64,000 nt of DNA from the NCBI GenBank assembly GCA_947503005.1, contig CANNCA010000008.1, positions 62,001 to 126,000 on the forward strand. Reading direction: 5' to 3'. Below the pieces are notes generated by a model. That model worked only from the letters and a program-made list of their open reading frames with translations. It did not search any database and was not told the DNA's origin. The DNA comes from an uncultured Flavobacteriaceae bacterium. Lineage in GTDB: Bacteria > Bacteroidota > Bacteroidia > Flavobacteriales > Flavobacteriaceae. Positions 53,157 through 61,511 of this stretch are shown here, in pieces (position 1 is the stretch's first letter; each line of letters starts with the position of its first letter). A program made the position numbers and the translations under genes.

Positions 53157-54320
53157 CTAAAAATTAGCCTCTATCAATACCCCTGGAATAAAAGCATTAT
53201 CGATTATACCAGAACCGCCTGGCCGAATATCATATTGCAGCGCAGGTTGCAGCCCAAAATAATTTGTAATCTGAAAGCGATAACCCAACTCCAACACAAT
53301 TTCTGATGACAGCTCATTCCCATGTAAGAAACCCCACTCATCACTAAAACTACCTACAGTAGCAAAGAATAATATGCTATCATTTGCTCTTGAATTGACC
53401 AATCCTTTCCATTTTAGGCCTATACTACTTTGAAAAGGCACTTTGGCAACCCCTCCATAGGGCGAATATGACATCGTAAGAAATGATCTTAAGCCGTCTA
53501 TCAGTTCTAAATCTACATGCCCATAGAAACGCATAAAATAATCGGATTCATTACCAGAATCAAAATTAGCGATCGTACCGAATGCTTGATGCGCCCCTAC
53601 ATAAACCCTGGCAGAGCGATTTGCAATTTTTCCGAACCAATCATATTGAAAAAACACAGATAAATTATCAGAACTCCTGAAAGAAAAGTCAATACCGTGT
53701 TTTGTATCGTCAAAGACACCTTCGCCTAATTGGTAAGTACCCAATTGAAATTGATGCTTGGCACTTGGCTTGTATTTGAGCCTCGCTCCCCATGTTGGAA
53801 AAGGGAAAGTAGTCATTAAGCCATCTAGCAAAAGGGCCCTTATCACACCGTTTACCGTGTTGTTGAGCGAGTAAAAATAAAGCTTAGAACCAGAAAAATC
53901 ATCAGCAGCAGTGGTACGTCCCGCCTTAAAAGAGAAATGATTCCCGAAGTCTTTTTCAATACTTAAATCATATAAAAAAGTATTTTGTCCGCCAACCACA
54001 TTCAAGGGCTCAAAAACAGAACCCACCTCGTTCATAAGCCCACTTCCATGACGGTTTGCAATTGATACTTTTGCACGAGTACCTTTCCAGCCAAGTGTTT
54101 TTTCTAAATCAATATTGAGTCCTGCATATAGTTGCCCAGCGTATCTACTTTTTTGGTCTAGCCCTCCTGAGACATTAGACGCTGCAATAGATACATAAGA
54201 AATAAATGGATCAATACCATTGTTTAACCTTACTTTAGGCGAGATGCTATCGGTTTTCTTTACTTGTGTCATAAGAGTAAACGAAGAAAAAGCAATGGAG
54301 AGTAAAACTATTTTCTTCAT
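53157..54320 (-). CDS. OprB-family carbohydrate porin
   Basis: The 387-residue protein starts MKKIVLLSIAFSSFTLMTQ, a signal peptide; an ATG at 54356 would add 12 unlikely residues. The mature part, with IDLEKTLGWKGTRAKVSIANRHGSG, FSFKAGRTTAADDF, WGARLKYKPSAKHQFQLGTYQ and a final strand ending LIEANF, matches OprB carbohydrate-selective porins. It would let small sugars cross the outer membrane. Pairing an OprB porin with SusC/SusD in one locus suggests uptake of monomers as well as oligosaccharides. Confidence 0.82.
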   Translation of the reverse strand: MKKIVLLSIAFSSFTLMTQVKKTDSISPKVRLNNGIDPFISYVSIAASNVSGGLDQKSRYAGQLYAGLNIDLEKTLGWKGTRAKVSIANRHGSGLMNEVGSVFEPLNVVGGQNTFLYDLSIEKDFGNHFSFKAGRTTAADDFSGSKLYFYSLNNTVNGVIRALLLDGLMTTFPFPTWGARLKYKPSAKHQFQLGTYQLGEGVFDDTKHGIDFSFRSSDNLSVFFQYDWFGKIANRSARVYVGAHQAFGTIANFDSGNESDYFMRFYGHVDLELIDGLRSFLTMSYSPYGGVAKVPFQSSIGLKWKGLVNSRANDSILFFATVGSFSDEWGFLHGNELSSEIVLELGYRFQITNYFGLQPALQYDIRPGGSGIIDNAFIPGVLIEANF

Positions 54321-54488
54321 TTCAAATTGGGCTTGTAGGTTTGAAGGAGATTTCAAGGTTCATTATAAAGAACCCAAAAGAGTTTTAGCGCTGGTTCACT
54401 GACTCCTGACTTCTAAAACCTAACACCTAAGTAGCTATATGGATTAATAATATTTTTACACTGAAATACTTAGACGGTATCAGGCATT

Positions 54489-56015
54489 TTACTTTTCAGT
54501 CCAATAATCCATAACCAAAACATCTGCTATTATGGGACCTATTTTATTGACCAAGGCAATATGTGCTTTGTGAAATAAGTAAATTTCTCGGGCGTGGTCG
54601 TCATTAAAGGTAAGGGTAAACGTATGGGTCAAACCTTTGCTGGCCCCTTCTTTACTATCGTTAACTCCCCATTCTATATGCTCAATTTCGGGAATTTCAT
54701 TTTTAAGATCTTCAAAAACTTTTACCGCCTCGTCAACTTGTGCTTCGGTGGCTTCTTCCTTATACTTTAGGTTTACGATATGTCGTAATACTTTACCGCC
54801 TCTATCGATTTTAGGGGAAACCTTGTAAGTCGCTACCTTTTTCAAATCGAATCTATTTGAGCCTGCTATCAGCAAGTTGGTATCCTCTATTTGATGCGAT
54901 CTTAAACCGTAATAAATCGAGAACCCGGTTTCCAAATAATTTAAGGGTGTAAGCGTTCCGCTTTCGTCCAATTTGATAAGTTGAATACTAGCGTCATCTC
55001 TTGTACCCACTGCCAATACAGCTTCGTTGTCTTTTACCGAAACAATTTCAATTCTTGTTTGCCCCTGTAACTTGGTATTTTCATCATCTTTTAAAACGAA
55101 ATGAGGTTGCAAAGCTCCTTTTCTGTTTATTTTAAAAACACTTACCCCATCACCATGATAAACAAAGTTTGGCCTTTTAATAAAGCCACTTCCTCTCTTA
55201 TAATATTTATGGTGTCTGTGACCGACGATGACATAATAATTGTCCGCTAATTGTACTCCGGTTACAGGGTATGCTCCGGTCAGATATCTGTCTGTGGTAT
55301 TGTCACCAATATTGTTTATGTTTTTGAACGAACCGTTTTCATATACTCTAAAACTACTCACACCATTGTCTTGAAAACCTCCGGTATACAAAAATGTTTT
55401 TCCTTTCATTTTATGGATGAACATCCCAATGATACCATCCGTATAAATGGTTTCATCATCTTTCATAGATTGTACATGGGTTAACTTTCCATCACTATGA
55501 ATTTTAAAACTACTTAAGCCAGGTGTTTCTTCTAAGCCTCCAATAAACAAATAGGATCCCTGTTTCATATGAACAACTTGAAGGGTTATGGCAATACCAA
55601 GGTGGGTGTCGTCGGTATCCATGGTCAGGGAAACCTGTTCTAACAATCCAGTATCTAAAATCTTAAATGTTTCAATGGCGTTACCGTGCTTATTGGCTAC
55701 AAATAAAAAGTCAGTGCCATTAATACGATCGGCGACCATTCCTCTAGCTGGCCCCTCTTTTTTATAAAGCTCCTGGGTACCAACTGGAGTTAGCTTTCCT
55801 TCTTTGTTCAAGCTGAATATATCAATGCCTCCAAAGCCTCCTGCATATACGTAATGTGACCCCCCTTTTTCATAACTAGTAATTGTTACCGTATTATTCG
55901 CGGATACGCTCTTGAAATCCTGCAAATAAGGCATTAAATCAGCTGTGGTTTGCGACAAGCAAATTTGAGATAAAAGCAGTGCGATGAAAACGATGGATAT
56001 TTTTATGATATTCAT
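54489..56015 (-). CDS. Exported beta-propeller protein fused to a Dabb domain
   Basis: The 508-residue protein has a signal peptide (ISIVFIALLLSQICLSQ), then a seven-bladed propeller with repeats such as YVYAGGFGGIDIFSLNKEGKLTPV and TFLYTGGFQDNGVSSFRV, like YncE/lactonase propellers. The last 100 residues (VLRHIVNLKYKEEATEAQVDEAV to VLVMDYW) are a Dabb (stress-responsive alpha/beta barrel) domain. Dabb domains bind or transform small hydrophobic or carbonyl compounds. The fusion is uncommon. It lies just downstream of the GlcG-like gene. Confidence 0.78.
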   Translation of the reverse strand: MNIIKISIVFIALLLSQICLSQTTADLMPYLQDFKSVSANNTVTITSYEKGGSHYVYAGGFGGIDIFSLNKEGKLTPVGTQELYKKEGPARGMVADRINGTDFLFVANKHGNAIETFKILDTGLLEQVSLTMDTDDTHLGIAITLQVVHMKQGSYLFIGGLEETPGLSSFKIHSDGKLTHVQSMKDDETIYTDGIIGMFIHKMKGKTFLYTGGFQDNGVSSFRVYENGSFKNINNIGDNTTDRYLTGAYPVTGVQLADNYYVIVGHRHHKYYKRGSGFIKRPNFVYHGDGVSVFKINRKGALQPHFVLKDDENTKLQGQTRIEIVSVKDNEAVLAVGTRDDASIQLIKLDESGTLTPLNYLETGFSIYYGLRSHQIEDTNLLIAGSNRFDLKKVATYKVSPKIDRGGKVLRHIVNLKYKEEATEAQVDEAVKVFEDLKNEIPEIEHIEWGVNDSKEGASKGLTHTFTLTFNDDHAREIYLFHKAHIALVNKIGPIIADVLVMDYWTEK

Positions 56016-56048
56016 AATTTTAAGCTTTTTATAAGTTTAATTAATTGA

Positions 56049-56543
56049 CTACTCTATGATTGCATTTGCTCCGGCAGTTGCAATTTCGTGGTCTTGCTCA
56101 ATAGTGCCACCGCTGACACCAATGGCACCAATAATTTTGCCTTCACTATTTTTAATTGGAACTCCGCCAGGAAAGGTAACGAGTCCATCATTGGTAAGCT
56201 CGATATTATAGATTATTCCCCCAGGTTGTGTTAACTTGCCAAGTTCACCTGTATTGATGTCAAAATAGCGTGATGTTTTTGCTTTTTTGATTGCTACGTC
56301 TATACTTCCTAAGAAAGAATCGTCCATACGGATAAAAGCTTTTAAGTTCGCTCCAGCATCAACGACAGCAATGTTTACCAATACATTTGAAGCTTCGGCT
56401 TTTTCTTTAGCGGCCATCACGGCTTTTAAGGCATCTTCATGTGAAATATCGGTTACGGTTTGCGCAAAAACAGCTCCTGTGTTTATTACGATTAACAGTA
56501 GTAAGGATGTGATACTTTTTGATATTGGAATTTTTGTCTTCAT
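56049..56543 (-). CDS. Exported GlcG/HbpS family protein
   Basis: The 164-residue protein has a signal peptide (SLLLLIVINTGAVFAQ) and the GlcG/HbpS fold (ALKAVMAAKEKAEASNVLVNIAVVDAGANLKAFIRMD, GGVPIKNSEGKIIGAIGVSGGTIEQDHEIA). Members bind haem or small acids or are of unknown function. A palindrome and a nearly perfect -7 box stand only 24 nt before the start. It is followed after 33 bp by the propeller-Dabb gene, so the two are probably one operon under the Crp/Fnr protein encoded upstream. Confidence 0.85.
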   Translation of the reverse strand: MKTKIPISKSITSLLLLIVINTGAVFAQTVTDISHEDALKAVMAAKEKAEASNVLVNIAVVDAGANLKAFIRMDDSFLGSIDVAIKKAKTSRYFDINTGELGKLTQPGGIIYNIELTNDGLVTFPGGVPIKNSEGKIIGAIGVSGGTIEQDHEIATAGANAIIE

Positions 56544-56566
56544 CGCTATTTATATTTTTAGATATA

Positions 56567-56611
56567 CAAATATCTTGAATGAAGATGTCAAAAAAATTGA
56601 ACTTGTTCAAC
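56567..56611 (-). promoter_or_regulatory. TTGAAC-N2-GTTCAA operator and -7 box for the glcG-like gene
   Basis: TTGAACTTGTTCAA is at 56597-56610. On the minus strand GATATTTG (56574 to 56567; one mismatch to TAnnTTTG) follows after 22 bp. The flanking sequence AAATATCTTGAA is also shared with the susC copy, confirming a common promoter design. Confidence 0.6.
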
Positions 56612-56619
56612 TGTCAAAA

Positions 56620-57195
56620 TTATTTTTGACTCTTTTTTATCTTGCTTAAAAACTCGTGACTAATACCAAGATAGCCCGCTATTTGTTTATCGGTAAGTTT
56701 TGATGCAATATCGGGGTAGGTTTGAATAAAATGGAAATAACGTTCTTTTGCGGTAAAACAATGATTGCGAACTAGCCGCCTTTGCCATGAAACCAACCCT
56801 TTTTGAAACATAATTCGAAACAGCTTTTCTACAATTGGAAGGGATTCATAGAGCGCAATTTTATCTTGTCTGTTAATCAAAAGCACCTTACTATCTTCTA
56901 AAGCCTGCATATTCAAATCGGAAGCAGTTTGATGCATAAAACTATCAATATCCATCAACCACCAATCTTTGGCCGCAAAATAGAGGGTATTTTCATTTCC
57001 CTTTTTATCTAACGTAAAAACCCTAAAACAACCTTCTGTTACAAAGCCTTCGAATCTGCAGATGCTTCCTTGGGTTAGTAGAAATTCTTTTTTCTTTAAA
57101 CTTCGGGACTTAAAATGGTTACAAACAATTTCTAGTTCTGAAGTAGATAGTTTTACATTATTCTTTATATGTTGTTTTAGTAAATCGAAAGACAT
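56620..57195 (-). CDS. Crp/Fnr family transcription regulator
   Basis: The 191-residue protein has an N-terminal cNMP-binding-like domain (KEFLLTQGSICRFEGFVTEGCFRVF, NTLYFAAKDWWLMDIDSFMHQT) and a C-terminal helix-turn-helix (LTDKQIAGYLGISHEFLSKIKK) of the Bacteroidota Crp type. No iron-sulfur cysteines are seen. I start it at 57195; an ATG at 57228 would overlap the upstream glycosidase. It is the likely reader of the palindromes at 52164 and 56597. The signal is unknown, perhaps a sugar or energy metabolite. Confidence 0.9.
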   Translation of the reverse strand: MSFDLLKQHIKNNVKLSTSELEIVCNHFKSRSLKKKEFLLTQGSICRFEGFVTEGCFRVFTLDKKGNENTLYFAAKDWWLMDIDSFMHQTASDLNMQALEDSKVLLINRQDKIALYESLPIVEKLFRIMFQKGLVSWQRRLVRNHCFTAKERYFHFIQTYPDIASKLTDKQIAGYLGISHEFLSKIKKSQK

Positions 57196-57200
57196 TTGTT

Positions 57201-59015
57201 TTACGATTTTGTAATTAGAACGACCCAATCTTTGTCCCGGTCTTTTTTTACAGGTGGCAGACCAAGCGATTGCTTTCCAGAACCTTTTATAGACTTTATC
57301 TTGCCTTTTTGAAGTTCACCGCCTTTTCTTGGATTATACCACGACACATCGTATTCTGAATTCGAGTTTCTCAAATCTAAAGTAGATTCTCCTCCATTTT
57401 TCAAGTAAACTACATAAGCCTTTCCATCGTAGGCCAGAACATAATCACCTACCGAGGACACCAAACTATCATTGGATTCCATTTCCCAAAACGGTATTTT
57501 ATTTTTGTTGAAGAAATCCAAGCAAATTTTTCCTTGGTCCCAGAACAAATCACGTGACCGATAATCTTGACAAGTCAAATCGGAGTGCGGGTGCTCGTAC
57601 CCGAAATACCATTCCGTACCCCAGGCGCCCGCCATCATAGCACCCCATAGCCCGTTTTTTCGGGCATTGTCATGCTCAGGGTCTTCAGCATCCGGAATAA
57701 GCGAATGCCTGTGGTCACCAGGCTCGTCGACCGCTACAGCCCATGTTTTGCCTGCGGCTTTGGCTTCTTTTAAAACCCTGAGGGTCTGTGCGTGTACGCG
57801 ACTAAAATCTTCCATGTTGGTCTGTAGGGAGGCACCCGTGAATTTGGTTTGCGGACCGTAAATGGGATCGTACCAGGCCCCATTGTGAATGACCACATGA
57901 TGCTTATAGGGGTCTATTTCTGAAATATATTCCGCCAATCGAATTCGCTCGGCGGCATCCAAGGGAAATGTAGGCGGGGTTTCCGTCCAATCACCGGTCT
58001 CCTCGGCAAGGTTCCAGTTCAGGGCCAAATGATGGCCAAAACGCGCTATCAATTCTCGGTAATACAATTTTGTATAGAGACCGGTTCCCCCATTATCCAA
58101 TAAGCCTTGGTTCTCAAATTCCAAGGTTTTGAAATGGAGGAACATACCCAGTTTATCGGCTTGCTCGAATACCACTTCCCACTGATCCAGTTTCGAAACA
58201 TCAAATCGGTCATAGGTATCATAATCCACATACGGGAAAACATTTTGGTCATCTCCGGCAATGTTCATGGTTAAAAACGAAAATGCGTTCATGCCTTTTG
58301 AGGCCAAATAATTGATGGCCCCGATAATTTCCTTTCCTTTACCGTCTTTCCATGTTGGATTTCCTTCTTTCCAATCTTGCAAATGGGCACTCCATGTTTT
58401 TACCAAATCGTCTTTATACCCATCGTTATGGAACGTTCCGTCAAATTTGTCATAGGCCAAAAAATTCTCCGGCGCATCGGAACCACATTTGAGAAAGTAT
58501 TCGCCATTTTGAAACTTTAAATAACGCTCGCCTACATATTGCAAGCGTCCTTTTCCACGAAAATCCCTTCCGGATTTATCGGTTTCAGCAATATTGAATT
58601 TTCCGGTTGTGCCATCCATAAACTCAGCGCTTTTTATTTTTTCGGAAGTACGTACGGCAGCCCATTTTCCTTTTTTAAAATCTACATCATAGGTCCACTC
58701 GCCAATTTGGTCCGGCGCAAAATGGACTTTCCAAATACTGCCGGAATCGGCACTCGAATTTCCAGCATTTCCATCCGCTGCGTAATATCCGGGAACAAGA
58801 AATTCTTCACCAGACGCCTGATGACTGAAGGTGACATTTAAGCGATAGTTTAAAAATGGATTCTCCTCTGCGCTTTCAGAAGTGTCGGGACCTTCAAAGG
58901 ACAAGGTTACTTTATGCCATTTTTTTAGTTCTCCTTGAATTTCCTGGGCGAAAACCATATTAAATGAGAAAAGCAGGAGCAGGATAAAAAAAGATTGATT
59001 TCGTTTCATTTTCAA
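57201..59015 (-). CDS. DUF5060 glycoside hydrolase-like protein
   Basis: The 604-residue protein has a signal peptide (FFILLLLFSFNMVFAQ). The N-terminal beta domain DUF5060 (KWHKVTLSFEGPDTSE, WKVHFAPDQIGEWTYDVDF) is followed by a TIM-barrel region (about 150-500; FLKCGSDAPENFLAYDKFDG, LALNWNLAEETGDW and AVAVDEPGDH with candidate Glu residues) and a C-terminal beta domain like the putative collagen-binding module (YVVYLKNGGESTLDLRN). These are apiosidase-like or galactan-related glycosidases; the substrate is unknown. It lies directly upstream of the Crp/Fnr gene. Confidence 0.82.
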   Translation of the reverse strand: MKMKRNQSFFILLLLFSFNMVFAQEIQGELKKWHKVTLSFEGPDTSESAEENPFLNYRLNVTFSHQASGEEFLVPGYYAADGNAGNSSADSGSIWKVHFAPDQIGEWTYDVDFKKGKWAAVRTSEKIKSAEFMDGTTGKFNIAETDKSGRDFRGKGRLQYVGERYLKFQNGEYFLKCGSDAPENFLAYDKFDGTFHNDGYKDDLVKTWSAHLQDWKEGNPTWKDGKGKEIIGAINYLASKGMNAFSFLTMNIAGDDQNVFPYVDYDTYDRFDVSKLDQWEVVFEQADKLGMFLHFKTLEFENQGLLDNGGTGLYTKLYYRELIARFGHHLALNWNLAEETGDWTETPPTFPLDAAERIRLAEYISEIDPYKHHVVIHNGAWYDPIYGPQTKFTGASLQTNMEDFSRVHAQTLRVLKEAKAAGKTWAVAVDEPGDHRHSLIPDAEDPEHDNARKNGLWGAMMAGAWGTEWYFGYEHPHSDLTCQDYRSRDLFWDQGKICLDFFNKNKIPFWEMESNDSLVSSVGDYVLAYDGKAYVVYLKNGGESTLDLRNSNSEYDVSWYNPRKGGELQKGKIKSIKGSGKQSLGLPPVKKDRDKDWVVLITKS

Positions 59016-59139
59016 GTCATTTTGCAGTGAGAATTTACAACTATTCTTTTAGAACACTCATTCGCCTTAAGGCATCAAATGTGCATCGCCTAGGCCGAAT
59101 TGTTCTATTCGCCTTAGGTTTTCAAACAAAAACGAATAT

Positions 59140-60159
59140 TCAACCTAAGCTCTTGCTATAGGCTATGATAACAATTCCGATAATCATACAGGCCAAACCT
59201 CCATAAAGCGCCATCCGTGCTTTTGGTGAAGCCTTTACCCATTCTTTAGTAATCAGCCCACTCACAATAGCCGTGGCAACCGCCGAAGTGTTGAAAATTG
59301 CATATCCGACAGTATTACCGGAAGCACCTAGTTTTGAAGCGGCATAACCGAACAAAGCAGAGGCCGCATAGTGGAATACCGCCATAATCAAAATCAAGAA
59401 GAAATTCTTGGCGAACGCCGAAGTCTTAAAATCGCCCCAAGCTTTCTTGGCACTTAGTTGCCATAAAAAGTAAGCTGTCATGACAATGCCACCACTTATG
59501 AATATGGGAAACATCACTGCAACACCCGTAATCCAATCCGCATTATCATATTTTTTCAAAGCTTCCTGTAAATAAGGTGCTCCGGCAGCGTTAGCGTAAC
59601 TGAAGCCTGTTGCCAGCAACCCTCCTATTACAGCAATGAGAATTCCGGTGGTCATGGAGCCTTTCTTCTGCTCATCTCCATCCTTTTCTTCTTTTGCCTC
59701 ATCTTTTTCTCGAATAAGCCCGGCCTTGCCATTTAGGATAACCCCGATCAATACGATCGCGATTCCGAGAAGTATGAAAACCAAAACATTGCTTTCAGGT
59801 AATCCGTCTACCACGAATGGCAACAACGAACCCACTAAAATAACGGTTCCGATAAAGAGGGAAAAACCTAAGGAAAGTCCGATATGGTTGATGGCCTTGC
59901 TCCACATCATAACCCCAATACCCCAAAGGAAACTGGTGAGACCCATTTTAATCCAAATGTCCATTGGCATGTTGCCGAACACCTCTCCAAAACCATTGAT
60001 AAACGTGACTGATGCGATAATGGGGACCACGAACATGGTCAACAGAAAGAAGAGACTCCAGGTATTCTCATACTTGAAATCTTTGGTAAATTTTTCGGGA
60101 AGGGCGTAGAGCCCCAACATCAATCCCGCGAAAATAGCTAATAATACTCCTGTAATCAT
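59140..60159 (-). CDS. Sugar transporter of the DMT superfamily (RhaT/GRP-like)
   Basis: The 339-residue membrane protein has ten predicted helices with a charged cytoplasmic loop in the middle (NGKAGLIREKDEAKEEKDGDEQ). Motifs such as GVLLAIFAGLMLGLYALPEKFTKDF and FLWGIGVMMWSKAINHIGLSLGF match L-rhamnose/proton symporter- or glucose/ribose-porter-like carriers. It probably imports a monosaccharide, such as anhydrogalactose or galactose, across the inner membrane. It lies in a run with the epimerase and oxidation genes. Confidence 0.85.
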   Translation of the reverse strand: MITGVLLAIFAGLMLGLYALPEKFTKDFKYENTWSLFFLLTMFVVPIIASVTFINGFGEVFGNMPMDIWIKMGLTSFLWGIGVMMWSKAINHIGLSLGFSLFIGTVILVGSLLPFVVDGLPESNVLVFILLGIAIVLIGVILNGKAGLIREKDEAKEEKDGDEQKKGSMTTGILIAVIGGLLATGFSYANAAGAPYLQEALKKYDNADWITGVAVMFPIFISGGIVMTAYFLWQLSAKKAWGDFKTSAFAKNFFLILIMAVFHYAASALFGYAASKLGASGNTVGYAIFNTSAVATAIVSGLITKEWVKASPKARMALYGGLACMIIGIVIIAYSKSLG

Positions 60160-60196
60160 GTTTTTTTATTTTTAGTTGGTTGTTTTTCCTTTTGTT

Positions 60197-60369
60197 CCCG
60201 CCCTTGACAGGGCGGGGTGAATCCCGACGGTTTAGTCGGGAGACGGGGCGGGGTAGAGAGCCCAAGCTTAGGTCGTTTTCAAAAGACCTAGGTTTTGATG
60301 CTAAGGCTTGCGCTTTACCCCTTCCGACCCCGCCTCTCAGCGGGGCCACCTTCCCCTGCATGGGGAAGG
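60197..60369. repeat. Multi-hairpin GC-rich intergenic repeat
   Basis: Five hairpins follow in 173 bp: CCCGCCC/GGGCGGG (60197-60216), CCCGAC/GTCGGG (60223-60240), AGGTC/GACCT (60270-60289) inside a wider CAAGCTTAG/CTAAGGCTTG pair, CCCCGC/GCGGGG (60328-60345) and CCTTCCCC/GGGGAAGG (60349-60369). The GC content is far above its surroundings. It resembles the dispersed palindromic intergenic repeats of Bacteroidota genomes. Confidence 0.7.
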
Positions 60370-60391
60370 AGCTTTTTTGCCCTTATTTTAA

Positions 60392-61435
60392 CTACCACTT
60401 GAATTTAAATATGGTCGTACTGACAAAGGTTTCCCCCTTTTTGAGAATGCTATTCGGCGAATCTGGAATATTGGGTCCGTTCGGATACCGATGCGTTTCA
60501 CAACAGAATCCCCTGAATTTGCCATATTGTAAGCCTGATTCCCTTTTGAGCTCATCGGAAGTATATTTTCCGGTGTAGAAAAGCATCCCTGGTTCTGTGG
60601 TTGAAATCTCTAAAGTTCTACCATGCTTCGGTTCATGGATTTCCGCCACCTTATCCAAATCAAAACCTTTATCCTCAAAAAGGTAGTAATGTTCAAAACC
60701 ATCACCCATGGCTTTTTGGACTTCCCCGATTACCCTTGGGTTTCTCAAATCATCAGCGGCATTTGCGACGGTTATGTTCTCTCCGGTAGCCGTACCTGTT
60801 TCGTCCCAAACCTGCTTTTTGTCGGCATGAATCTGAACCGTATGCCCTTCGATATTATCGGCGAAGCCTGAGAGGTTAAAATAGGTATGGTTGGTCATCG
60901 TGAAGGGCGTATCGGCGTCTGTAGTCGCCTGATATTCAATTCGAATTTCATTTTCATTGGTCAAAGTGAACTTTACAGCGACATCGACCTTCCCTGGAAA
61001 TCCCTCTTCCAAGTGCTTGCTTTGAAGGGTCATTTCAAGCTGTGACTTAGTATCCTCAAAAGGGTTTACCTTCCAAACTTTTTTATCAAATCCAACTTTG
61101 CCGCCATGGAGATTGTTCGCTCCAACAATTTTGGCTAGTTCATATTCTTCACCATCCAAGGTAAATTTAGCGTCCTTTATCTGTGAGCAATAGCGGCCGA
61201 CCGTTCCCCCGAAATATGGGGTATTGGCTTGGTAAGCTTCGGAAAAATAGCTGTCGAAATTGTCAAAACCACATACAACCTCTGCAACTTCTCCCTCTTT
61301 ATTGGGTACAATGATGGAAGTAATCGTTGCTCCATAATTGGAAATTTTGACCGACATACCGTTGTCATTTTGCAAGGTATACAGTTGAACTTCTTTACCG
61401 TTATGTTTCCCGAAATGGGTACTTGTTGTTTTCAA
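60392..61435 (-). CDS. galM: Aldose 1-epimerase
   Basis: The 347-residue enzyme has the galactose mutarotase fold with the usual signatures: SNYGATITSIIVPNKEG, NTPYFGGTVGRY, NNLHGG, NHTYFNLSG (catalytic His), GFEHYYLFE and FYTGKY. It interconverts anomers of aldohexoses in the cytoplasm (no signal peptide). In this locus it would equilibrate galactose or anhydrogalactose before oxidation. It is transcribed leftward with the cycloisomerase and dehydrogenase genes. The REP-like hairpin at 61463-61488 lies just before its start. Confidence 0.92.
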   Translation of the reverse strand: MKTTSTHFGKHNGKEVQLYTLQNDNGMSVKISNYGATITSIIVPNKEGEVAEVVCGFDNFDSYFSEAYQANTPYFGGTVGRYCSQIKDAKFTLDGEEYELAKIVGANNLHGGKVGFDKKVWKVNPFEDTKSQLEMTLQSKHLEEGFPGKVDVAVKFTLTNENEIRIEYQATTDADTPFTMTNHTYFNLSGFADNIEGHTVQIHADKKQVWDETGTATGENITVANAADDLRNPRVIGEVQKAMGDGFEHYYLFEDKGFDLDKVAEIHEPKHGRTLEISTTEPGMLFYTGKYTSDELKRESGLQYGKFRGFCCETHRYPNGPNIPDSPNSILKKGETFVSTTIFKFKW

Positions 61436-61462
61436 ATCAATTCATTTTTACATAGCTCGGTC

Positions 61463-61488
61463 TCACATCTCGACTGCGCTCGATGTGA
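61463..61488. repeat. REP-like hairpin with TCGACTGCGCTCGA core
   Basis: TCACATC and GATGTGA pair around TCGA-CTGCGC-TCGA. The core is a sequence I recognise as recurring in flavobacterial intergenic regions. It lies between the epimerase start and the cycloisomerase stop, so it may tune expression of the downstream genes. Confidence 0.5.
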
Positions 61489-61511
61489 CAGCTCGACCTT
61501 ACAGTGTTAAT

